Origin: Sphaerothrix gracilis
GTDB lineage: Bacteria; Cyanobacteriota; Cyanobacteriia; Phormidesmidales; Phormidesmidaceae
DNA: 64,000 nt
Assembly: GCF_030405905.1 (NCBI RefSeq)
Contig: NZ_JASATW010000027.1
Span: 1-64,000 of the forward strand
Reading direction: 5' to 3'
How positions within the stretch are numbered: the stretch's first letter is position 1; each line of letters begins with the position of its first letter. Shown here piece by piece: positions 57,686 through 64,000 of this stretch. The position numbers and the translations under genes were made by a program. The notes under the pieces were generated by a model. It saw only the letters and a list, made by a program, of their open reading frames with translations, made no database searches and was not told where the DNA came from.

Positions 57686-57970
57686 ATGCCCGAAATTCGC
57701 TTTCAAATTCAATGGCCCGACGGCGCTGAGGCGCTTTGCTATTCCCCTTCGCTGGTGGTGAAAGAATATTTTGAACCCGGCAAAACTTACGATTTAGCTG
57801 ACTTTGTGGCCCGGTCACAGGCTGCTTTGCAAATTGCTAGCGATCGCGTTTTGGCTAAGTACGGCAGTCCCTGCAGCCTCGCACTGGGACAGCTCCGGCA
57901 GATTGAAGCGACTGCTAGCCAGTACCAGCAGCTCGCTGATCCGAAGGTGCGGGTGGTGCAGTTTCGCTAG
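57686..57970 (+). CDS. MSMEG_0570-family nitrogen-starvation protein
   Basis: The last gene of the Nit1C operon, a 94-residue soluble protein: MPEIRFQIQWPDGAEALCYS, then VVKEYFEPGKTYDLADFVAR and the end DPKVRVVQF. Found only with this cluster in the genomes known to me. The role is unknown. It starts nine bases after the glycosyltransferase stop. Confidence 0.9.
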   Translation: MPEIRFQIQWPDGAEALCYSPSLVVKEYFEPGKTYDLADFVARSQAALQIASDRVLAKYGSPCSLALGQLRQIEATASQYQQLADPKVRVVQFR

Positions 57971-58039
57971 GGGTTCGCCAGTCGCGCCCAAATTCTCGTA
58001 GGATCGGCTCATGACACTGCAGGAGCGGAGAGAAAATTC

Positions 58040-58498
58040 ATGGGCCTGAAAGAGCAGATCACCGCAGATATCAAAGCGGCTATGAAGGCGAAGGATAAAA
58101 TTCGCCTGGAAACGGTGCGCAGTATTAAAAAGGTAATTATTGAAAAAGAATCGACGGTGCGGGCACAGGGGCAAGACTCGCTCAATGAAACCCAGGAGCT
58201 AGAGATTCTAACCCAGTTGGCGAAGCAAAGACGCGACTCGATCGCGCAGTATCAGCAGGCTGGGCGAGAGGAGCTAGCGGAACAGGAAGCGCAGGAGCTA
58301 GCAATTTTAGAGGAATATCTGCCAAAGCAGCTCTCAGAGGCGGAAGTTGCGGCGGCGATTGACGCGGTGATTGCTGAGGTGGGGGCGAGTTCTCCTAAGG
58401 ATATGGGCAAAGTGATGGGGCCAGCGATGCAAAAGCTGAAGGGCAAGGCGGATGGCAAGAAAGTGCAGGAACTGGTGAAGGCGAAGCTAGCGGATTAA
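58040..58498 (+). CDS. GatB/YqeY domain protein
   Basis: A 152-residue helical protein of the YqeY family, related to the tail domain of GatB, the tRNA amidotransferase subunit. Typical blocks are LKEQITADIKAAMKAKDKIR, EYLPKQLSEAEVAAAIDAV and the end GPAMQKLKGKADGKKVQELV. A tRNA-binding role is expected. GGAGCGGAGAG precedes the ATG at 58040. It lies about 70 bases after the Nit1C operon, but has no known functional tie to it. Confidence 0.92.
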   Translation: MGLKEQITADIKAAMKAKDKIRLETVRSIKKVIIEKESTVRAQGQDSLNETQELEILTQLAKQRRDSIAQYQQAGREELAEQEAQELAILEEYLPKQLSEAEVAAAIDAVIAEVGASSPKDMGKVMGPAMQKLKGKADGKKVQELVKAKLAD

Positions 58499-58538
58499 AC
58501 GGTGGCGGCCCGGCCTGTCAGGGCTTCCGCCGGAGGGG

Positions 58539-58733
58539 TCAAAATCTGGCAACTGTTTCCATCAGGGCTTTTGGCAAAATTTGTTGCGCTAGCCTGCGGG
58601 CCTCGCTGCTCACGGCACATAAAAGCAGCATGACCCAAACCGTTGCCAGTCCGCCGACCGCGATCTGCCGCAGTCGCCCTAGCTTGTTATTTCTAAATTT
58701 TGGCTGTTGCTTATGGTGAGAACCTAAGGTCAT
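58539..58733 (-). CDS. Small single-span protein, 64 aa
   Basis: Not recognised. The first 24 residues are basic (MTLGSHHKQQPKFRNNKLGR), followed by one hydrophobic helix (about 27-43) and an amphipathic end. It is convergent with the YqeY gene and upstream sequence shows no strong ribosome site, so the gene may or may not be real. Confidence 0.4.
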   Translation of the reverse strand: MTLGSHHKQQPKFRNNKLGRLRQIAVGGLATVWVMLLLCAVSSEARRLAQQILPKALMETVARF

Positions 58734-58932
58734 GATCTTTTCAGAGGGAAACTACTTTGAGCCGCGCGATCGCGCGGCTATGCCAGAGGCAAGGAAGACG
58801 ACAGGAAGTTTAAATTTACTGTTTGGCAGTCTGTTTATCTACTCAATGCGTCTGAGGGAAGCAGTCTCAGGAAATATACGTAAGTTTTTGCCAAAGCTTT
58901 AGATAGATGAAGCAAAAGATCGGGGTTAGTCT

Positions 58933-60627
58933 CTAAACCCGATCGCGCCCTGAACTGCGGGCAATCTGCCAGCTCAGCAAAATCACTGGCAGCAGCCCCA
59001 CCAGCAAAATCATCAGCGCCGGTGCGGCTGCTTCTACCAGCCGCTCATCTGCCGCATACTGATACACTCGCACCGCCAGCGTATCAAAGTTGAAAGGCCG
59101 CATCACAATCGTGGCAGGCAGCTCCTTCATCACGTCGACAAACACCAGCATCACCGCCGTCAGCAGACTGCTCCACAGCAGCGGTGCGTGTACTTCTGCC
59201 AGCGTCTCGGTTGGGTTATAGCCTAAGCTGCGAGCTGCATTGTCCAGATTGGGCCGAATCTTGGCTAGCCCGGACTCTACTGTGCCAAAGGAAACCGCCA
59301 GAAACCGCACCAGATAGGCAAACACTAGCGCTGTGATCGTGCCGCTCAAAAGGAGTCCCGGTGAGCTGCCGGTGGCTGCTTTAATCCAGCCTGCGATCGC
59401 ATTGTCTAACTGCGTCACCGGAATCAAAATTCCCACCGCAATCACCGACCCCGGCACCGCATAGCCCATTGACGCCACCCGCACCCCGAAGCGCACCAGC
59501 CGGCTGCGATGTAGCCGCGCCCCATAGGCCAGCACCAGGGAGACAACGACCGCCACCGCCGCCGTCATCACCGCCAGCACAATGCTGTGATAGGCCAGCT
59601 CAATGAAAGTATCATCTAGAGTTTCTGCCGCATGGCGAACCGTCATGTTGAGCAGCAGCCCTCCCGGCAGCAGCAGCCCCAGCCCAATCGGCAGAAAACA
59701 GGCCAGAAAAGCCACAGGCGATCGCCAGCCCCGTAGCCTGCGAGCCGCCGCCTGCGGGTGACGCCCGCCGCTCTGGTAGTACCGTGCCTGCCGCCGCGAC
59801 CAGCGCTCTAACAAAATCAGCGCCAAAATAAACAGCAGCAGCATCGCCGCCAGCTGCGCCGCCGCTACCCGCTCCCCCATGCCAAACCAGGTGCGGTAGA
59901 TGCCCGTGGTGAACGTGCCGACGCCGAAGTACTGCACCGTCCCAAAATCGTTTAGCGTCTCCATCAGCGCCAGTGACAGTCCCGTTATGATCGCCGGACG
60001 GGCCAGGGGCAGCGCCACCGTAAAAAAGCTGCGCCACGGCCCACAGCCTAAAGAGCGGCTAGCCTCCAGTGTCACCGTAGACTGCTCTAGAAAAGCTACC
60101 CGCGTCAGCATATAGACATAGGGATACAGCGTCAGACTTAGCATGGCGATCGCGCCGCCCACCGAGCGCACATTGGGAAACCAGTAGTCTGTCGCGCTTT
60201 GCCAGCCAAATAGCGATCGCAGCGCCGTTTGGACCGGGCCGAAATACTCTAAAAAGTCCGTGTAGGTATAGGCCAGCAAATAGGCCGGAGCCGCCAGCGG
60301 CAGCAGCAGCGCCCACTCAAAGATACGCCGCCCCGGAAACCGGCAGACCGTCACCAGCCAAGCGGTGCCAATCCCCAGCGTCAGCACTCCCCCCGAAACG
60401 CCTATGAGTAACAAAAAGGAGTTGGTGACGTAGGTGGCTAAAACCGTAGAAGTCAAGTGCTGCCAAATGGCCCCGGTGCGGGCAAAGATGCTGCCCAAAA
60501 CGACCAAAATCGGCAGCGCCACCAGACAGGCAATCAGCAAAACCGTCAGGCTCCAGCCGTTGAAGAGGTTAGGCCAGTCTCGAACCCATTTTGATAATTG
60601 CAAAGATGGTTGTTTCAGCAGAGGCAT
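58933..60627 (-). CDS. futB: FutB-like iron(III) ABC transporter permease
   Basis: A 564-residue permease with about 12 spans in two homologous halves, each with a binding-protein-dependent transport (EAA-type) loop: the first around EASRSLGCGPWRSFFTVALP, the second around NAARSLGYNPTETLAEVHAP. This duplicated layout and the sequence match FutB, the permease of the cyanobacterial Fe3+ transporter FutA-FutB-FutC. The substrate-binding and ATPase genes are not next to it, as is common in cyanobacteria. No Fur box was identified upstream. A related thiamine or spermidine transporter is an alternative but less likely. Confidence 0.87.
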   Translation of the reverse strand: MPLLKQPSLQLSKWVRDWPNLFNGWSLTVLLIACLVALPILVVLGSIFARTGAIWQHLTSTVLATYVTNSFLLLIGVSGGVLTLGIGTAWLVTVCRFPGRRIFEWALLLPLAAPAYLLAYTYTDFLEYFGPVQTALRSLFGWQSATDYWFPNVRSVGGAIAMLSLTLYPYVYMLTRVAFLEQSTVTLEASRSLGCGPWRSFFTVALPLARPAIITGLSLALMETLNDFGTVQYFGVGTFTTGIYRTWFGMGERVAAAQLAAMLLLFILALILLERWSRRQARYYQSGGRHPQAAARRLRGWRSPVAFLACFLPIGLGLLLPGGLLLNMTVRHAAETLDDTFIELAYHSIVLAVMTAAVAVVVSLVLAYGARLHRSRLVRFGVRVASMGYAVPGSVIAVGILIPVTQLDNAIAGWIKAATGSSPGLLLSGTITALVFAYLVRFLAVSFGTVESGLAKIRPNLDNAARSLGYNPTETLAEVHAPLLWSSLLTAVMLVFVDVMKELPATIVMRPFNFDTLAVRVYQYAADERLVEAAAPALMILLVGLLPVILLSWQIARSSGRDRV

Positions 60628-60750
60628 AGCAGATAATGGGGGCGTGGCTGTCTCTCTAGTTTCGCCACTTTCTGCCGCATCTGTACAGCAGTCTTCTCCC
60701 CGCTGCGGCCCAGAACTGCTTGACGGAGTCTGCCAGGTTTAACCAAAAGA

Positions 60751-60972
60751 TTATGAAAAATCGAAGCGCTCTAGGAGACAATAGAGCGTCAAAGCGATCG
60801 CACTGGCCAAGATTGCGGCGGATGGAGCCTCGCAGTTCATTTGCAGCAGCGGCACGTAGCTAAAGATTCCAGCACTCGCAGCCAGTCCGGTCGGCGTGGC
60901 TAAAAATTCAAAAAATTCGAGAAAAAGCTCTATAAATTGCAGCAACTGTAGCAGTCTAGCAAGCAGTGTCAT
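60751..60972 (-). CDS. Small hydrophobic protein, 73 aa
   Basis: Not recognised. The sequence is hydrophobic, starting MTLLARLLQLLQFIELFLEF, with a second hydrophobic stretch near residues 53-66 (AAILASAIALTLYC). It lies about 120 bases upstream of futB on the same strand. Two spans would be expected. It may be real, but the case rests only on the open frame. Confidence 0.4.
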   Translation of the reverse strand: MTLLARLLQLLQFIELFLEFFEFLATPTGLAASAGIFSYVPLLQMNCEAPSAAILASAIALTLYCLLERFDFS

Positions 60973-61426
60973 TGAAGGTGCCAGTCATAGAGGACGTTTA
61001 TGCGCAAAGGGATACTTTTGTCAACAAGCTTGTTAAAACTGATTTCGGAACTTTGCCTCTAAATAGCGTGCCCAACTTAATAAATGAGATCGAGGAAGGT
61101 GGAATGGCTTTTCTGGCTAAGAGTCATCCAATGTTTGCATGACAAAATTAACCCGTCTATTGATTTGCTAATGTAGCGATCGCAACCTTGATACCCGTGT
61201 CATAGCACGTACGTTTTAGGCTTTGGCGGCGCTGCGGTAGCTCTCTCTGGGAAGCTGAGATCAGCAATGTCTGCATCTGTTACAGGTACAGGATCGGACT
61301 GCACCTCAGTAGAGTCTCGTCGCTGCTAAATTATTTGCAGGAAAAGGATGATGACCAGTGGCGATCGCGGCTCGTAGGCGATAAGGTGTGTAATGAGCTA
61401 ATAGAGACTTGCTAGAACCAGCGCTG
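60973..61426. other. Intergenic region without recognised genes
   Basis: A 454-base gap between divergent genes. It has short frames only and no palindrome or repeat that I can see. It must contain the promoters of the 73-aa gene or futB and of the PpiC-type gene. Confidence 0.5.
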
Positions 61427-62233
61427 ATGGATTCTGTTTTGCAGATTGGCGATCGCTCTTTTGCGGCCCACGAGCTTGTACCGCTGCTGTCTCAGTACCA
61501 GCTACTGCCGAACTTGGTACGAGAGGTGGTGATTGATCAAACCTTAGAGCCGATTGCGCTGAGCGAAGACGAAATGGCAGCGGCGCGGCAGGAATTTTGC
61601 GATCGCCAGCAGATTACCTCTGAAGAACAGCTCCAGGCTTGGCTGCAGCAGCGATCGCTGTCATCCCAGCAACTCGAAGCGATGATCACCCGCGAGCAAA
61701 AGCTGAGCAAGTTTAAGGCAGAAACCTGGGGTAGTCAGGTCGATTCCCATTTCTTGCAGCGCAAAACCCAGCTTGACCGGGTGCTGTATGCTCTGATTCG
61801 CACTGAAGATGCCGGACTGGCCCAGGAGCTATATTTTCGCATTCGTGATGATAATGAACCCTTCAGTGAGCTAGCGCTGAGGTATTCCCAAGGGCAGGAA
61901 GCGCAGACGGGAGGACTGGTCGGCCCGGTGGAGCTAAGCGTGCCGCACCCGACGCTGGGCCGGATGCTCTCCATTAGCCAGCCGGGGCAAATTTGGCCTC
62001 CCACTAAGATTGGCGAGTGGTTTGTGGTGGTGCGGTTGGAAAAGTTTTTGCCAGCCCAGCTCGATGACGCTATGCGACAGCGGTTGCTAAATGAGCTGTT
62101 TAGCGCCTGGTTGCAGCAGCAATTACAGCAGACGGCGGTGAATATGCCGGCGCCGGAGACAGGGATAGAACCTGATCTTGGTGAGAGCGAGGCGGTTAAC
62201 CATAAGCAGCCGAATCTGCCGCAGGCAAACTAA
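61427..62233 (+). CDS. PpiC-type peptidyl-prolyl isomerase-like protein
   Basis: The protein has a SurA/PpiC layout: an N-terminal helical part (LVPLLSQYQLLPNLVREVVI, SLSSQQLEAMITREQKLSKF) and a parvulin-like domain from about 110 to 215 (FSELALRYSQGQEAQTGGLV, then LSISQPGQIWPPTKIGEWFV). There is no signal peptide, so it is probably cytoplasmic. Similar cyanobacterial proteins accompany ABC exporters of peptides or proteins; no exporter is in view. The ATG at 61427 gives the natural N-terminus; a TTG 18 bases upstream is an alternative. Confidence 0.8.
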   Translation: MDSVLQIGDRSFAAHELVPLLSQYQLLPNLVREVVIDQTLEPIALSEDEMAAARQEFCDRQQITSEEQLQAWLQQRSLSSQQLEAMITREQKLSKFKAETWGSQVDSHFLQRKTQLDRVLYALIRTEDAGLAQELYFRIRDDNEPFSELALRYSQGQEAQTGGLVGPVELSVPHPTLGRMLSISQPGQIWPPTKIGEWFVVVRLEKFLPAQLDDAMRQRLLNELFSAWLQQQLQQTAVNMPAPETGIEPDLGESEAVNHKQPNLPQAN

Positions 62234-62325
62234 GCAACCAGTCAACGGCGATCGCTCTCAGACCGGATACCATCTGGAGCTAGCAGTTTAGGCACTGCTC
62301 ACCCCGCCCGTGCAATGGCAACCGG

Positions 62326-62356
62326 GGAGGGTTGGACGCCGCAGCGCCCAACCTCC
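62326..62356 (+). terminator. GC-rich hairpin after the PpiC-type gene
   Basis: GGAGGGTTGG (62326-62335) pairs with CCAACCTCC (62348-62356), 9 bp with one bulged G, and the loop side holds a further GC/GC pairing. No T tract follows, so its role as a terminator is uncertain. It lies between convergent genes. Confidence 0.4.
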
Positions 62357-62372
62357 TGGGATAGAGAGAATG

Positions 62373-62612
62373 CTAGCGATCGCCCAAATTCACCCGCTTG
62401 GTCAAGATCCGCATGATTTTGTCAGATTCGGGTAGGGGTAGCGGCGCTGACCATTCGTGAATGGCGGCGTAGTGGCGCTGGTACATCTGCAGGACGTGGT
62501 CGTTGACGACGAGCAGGGAGCCGATGGCGATGACCCGCAAAATTTCGGGGCGATCGTCGCTGGGCAGCTTGAAGGGGCTGAGCTGTAGAGCTGAGCGCGG
62601 GGAGTCTGTCAT
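62373..62612 (-). CDS. Small hypothetical protein, 79 aa
   Basis: Not recognised by name. The sequence begins MTDSPRSALQLSPFKLPSDD, has a hydrophobic centre (EILRVIAIGSLLVVNDHVLQ) and MYQRHYAAIHEWSAPLPLPE and ends RILTKRVNLGDR. Similar small proteins are common in cyanobacteria, by general familiarity. Its upstream region carries the repeat element at 62876-62962. Confidence 0.55.
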   Translation of the reverse strand: MTDSPRSALQLSPFKLPSDDRPEILRVIAIGSLLVVNDHVLQMYQRHYAAIHEWSAPLPLPESDKIMRILTKRVNLGDR

Positions 62613-62875
62613 GGTGTTTTTTCCCGTTTTGTTGGTGTTTGATTAGGAGCGCTCAAACACCAACAAGCCACCCCGCTGCAACTGCATGGCAATGCGGGAT
62701 GGCTACAGGGTAAAATCGCCGTAGCCTCCGTGCTGCCGGTAACAGCGTTGGGGGTTAGCTCTCTAGATAGTGTGGCTGCACATCTAGGGAGCGCTTGGGT
62801 TGTTCGAGCGCTTAATGGGTGAATATACCGGAAGTAGAGCCAAGAGGCAACCGTAGTGCACCTCGGTAATATTTC

Positions 62876-62962
62876 GTAGGATGGGCAAAGCGAAGCGTGC
62901 CCATCCGAAATGGAAACATTATGCCGATGGGCACGGATTATCATCCTTTGCCCATCCCACGC
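62876..62962. repeat. 87-bp palindromic dispersed element
   Basis: The left arm GTAGGATGGGCAAAGC...CGTGCCCATC (62876-62905) is matched by an inverted right arm (GATGGGCACG from 62926, then ATCCTTTGCCCATCC to about 62958). The whole can fold into a long hairpin. The left arm is also present at 54961-54990. This is a MITE/REP-like element; no transposase is encoded nearby. Confidence 0.75.
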
Positions 62963-62964
62963 TC

Positions 62965-63651
62965 TTAAGCGCTTAAAGCTTCTACCAGATCGGCTTTTTT
63001 CATCTTTGAATAGCCTGAAATTTCTCGCTTTTTCGCCATCTTCTTTAGTTCAGTGGCAGTTAGAGTTCTGAGAATATTGGCATCTGAGATGACTTCAGGC
63101 ATTGGCTCAGGCGTGAGATAAAAAACTGATTTCAAGGTATCTAACTTTTTACCTTTTGTAATACCGCAGCCAAGCTGAGTTGCCGGGGTAAAACTTTTCC
63201 AGTATCGGCGCGGTGCTTCGTCAATACGATTTGCCGCTTTAAGAACATCAACGCGGTTGAGAGGACTCGCTGGTTTGTTCTTCAAGTATTCTAAGGCAGA
63301 CATAATCTCGTCTCTGGAAGCCTTAGAGAGATTTATCTTAGGAATAACTTCACCCGCTAAAACTTTGCTGATTTCAACAGTCTCTGGCTTATCGTCTGCA
63401 ATGATACACCACACTCTCTCAAGTCCAGCTTCTTCAGCAATTGCATAGATAAGTGAATTGCTAATAACTTCGTATTGATCTTCTCCAGTCTCTTTGACAA
63501 TAATAGGAACCCAATTATGTCCATCATTTTTTTGCAGCAAATTTGCAGATGCTTGAATTAAAAAATCAGGCTCATTTGTACCCTCGCCTGGTTCAATATC
63601 TTCTAGCCGCAGATGCATTAAATTTCCAATGTCAGTCAGACTATTCATCAT
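62965..63651 (-). CDS. ParB-like protein with C-terminal Rho-N (SAP-like) domain
   Basis: A 228-residue protein. Residues about 10-90 look like a ParB/Srx-type N-terminal domain (HLRLEDIEPGEGTNEPDFLI, then WVPIIVKETGEDQYEVISNS and VWCIIADD), without a recognisable catalytic motif. The last 35 residues form a Rho termination factor N-terminal-like helix pair (LRTLTATELKKMAKKREISG), a fold that binds nucleic acid. Its start overlaps the stop of the upstream gene by one base (TAATG), so the two are translated together. The region is AT-richer than the rest of the window. Role unknown; possibly nucleic-acid modification or a mobile-element function. Confidence 0.65.
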   Translation of the reverse strand: MMNSLTDIGNLMHLRLEDIEPGEGTNEPDFLIQASANLLQKNDGHNWVPIIVKETGEDQYEVISNSLIYAIAEEAGLERVWCIIADDKPETVEISKVLAGEVIPKINLSKASRDEIMSALEYLKNKPASPLNRVDVLKAANRIDEAPRRYWKSFTPATQLGCGITKGKKLDTLKSVFYLTPEPMPEVISDANILRTLTATELKKMAKKREISGYSKMKKADLVEALSA

Positions 63652-64000
63652 TATAAAAAATACTCCTTTACTAAGGACTTATAGTATTCACGAGCAGTTT
63701 TGTCTTTGTATGCAGCAGGGATTCTAGCAAAAGCTGCATTAGCTATATGAGCATAGCTAGGCAACTCAAAAATTCGACGATTCTTTCTAGAGTTTGTGTA
63801 GTATGGATAGAAGTATGCTAGTAAATCTGTCCCATCTTCTCGTTTAATTCGTTTGAGAATTTCATCAATTTCCTGCTGTGCAGAAACTTCCTGTGCAGGA
63901 GTTATTTTTTCGCCATTAAAGAAGATCGGCAAAGCCACTGGTCCACCGTCTTCTCTAACAGATTTGATCTCAGGAATAAATTGCTTAATTGCTGTTGCCG
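63651..64000 (-). CDS. Hypothetical protein, 5' part beyond window
   Basis: The frame stays open to the window edge, so the start of the gene is outside. Visible sequence: IKQFIPEIKSVREDGG, then ALPIFFNGEKITPAQEVSAQ and a C-terminal part with IFELPSYAHIANAAFARIPA and TAREYYKSLVKEYFL. A GTG at 63938 could start a shorter protein, but the upstream residues are equally coding-like. No domain is recognised. It is coupled with the ParB-like gene through the TAATG overlap. Confidence 0.6.
   Translation of the reverse strand, partial: ATAIKQFIPEIKSVREDGGPVALPIFFNGEKITPAQEVSAQQEIDEILKRIKREDGTDLLAYFYPYYTNSRKNRRIFELPSYAHIANAAFARIPAAYKDKTAREYYKSLVKEYFL

Noticed and set aside
62609..62944. 111-aa minus-strand frame
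   Set aside because: It starts inside the palindromic repeat element, has an odd Cys/Pro/Thr-rich composition and no coding pattern or ribosome site.

Overview
The window is cyanobacterial. The HIP1 octamer GCGATCGC is scattered through almost every gene, and the gene content fits: IspG, a CtpC-type protease, DUF2358 and DUF1400 proteins, many TPR proteins, NtcA-type promoters and the Sll0783/Nit1 nitrogen-starvation cluster. No rRNA, tRNA or CRISPR array was found. Genus cannot be fixed from this sequence. Gene 1 and the last gene run off the window. A 32-base N run at 33773-33804 is an assembly gap inside a gene.

Layout. 1-6.1 kb: two TPR proteins, an exported pentapeptide-repeat protein, a small membrane protein and an orphan DUF4157 (eCIS-associated) protein. 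6.1-24.7 kb: mostly housekeeping and metabolic genes (isochorismatase-like hydrolase, DUF4188, small membrane transporter-like protein, DCC thiol oxidoreductase, ctpC, ispG, two glycosyltransferases, clpB, gloA, priA) with several DUF membrane proteins. priA appears to lack a canonical start codon at its conserved N-terminus. 24.9-31.7 kb: a DUF1400 hydrolase, an MscS channel, a structured RNA leader ahead of a 93-aa gene, a PEP-CTERM protein and a Uma2 gene with a deleted second copy nearby.

31.8-36.9 kb is the most unusual segment. It is one tightly packed minus-strand operon: a CHAT protease-TIR NADase fusion, a P-loop ATPase, a small acidic protein, an HNH nuclease and a second membrane-anchored P-loop ATPase carrying a 12-bp tandem repeat. 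It looks like an uncharacterised conflict (defence or cell-death) system.

36.9-49 kb: alanine dehydrogenase, a 44-aa gene with its own terminator, two flavoproteins, the serA-prmA-small membrane protein-DUF39 run (serine and homocysteine metabolism), a TPR protein and a DUF2358 protein. 49.2-58 kb: the Nit1C cluster (flavoprotein, Sll0783 family, nitrilase, radical SAM, GNAT, AIR-synthase-like, glycosyltransferase, MSMEG_0570 family). Its two divergent transcription units each have a textbook NtcA-activated promoter (GTA-N8-TAC, then 22 bases, then TA-N3-T), so the whole cluster should respond to nitrogen limitation. 58-64 kb: YqeY protein, FutB-like iron transporter permease, a PpiC-type isomerase, a palindromic repeat element and two coupled genes of unknown function, one ParB-like with a Rho-N domain, at the right edge.
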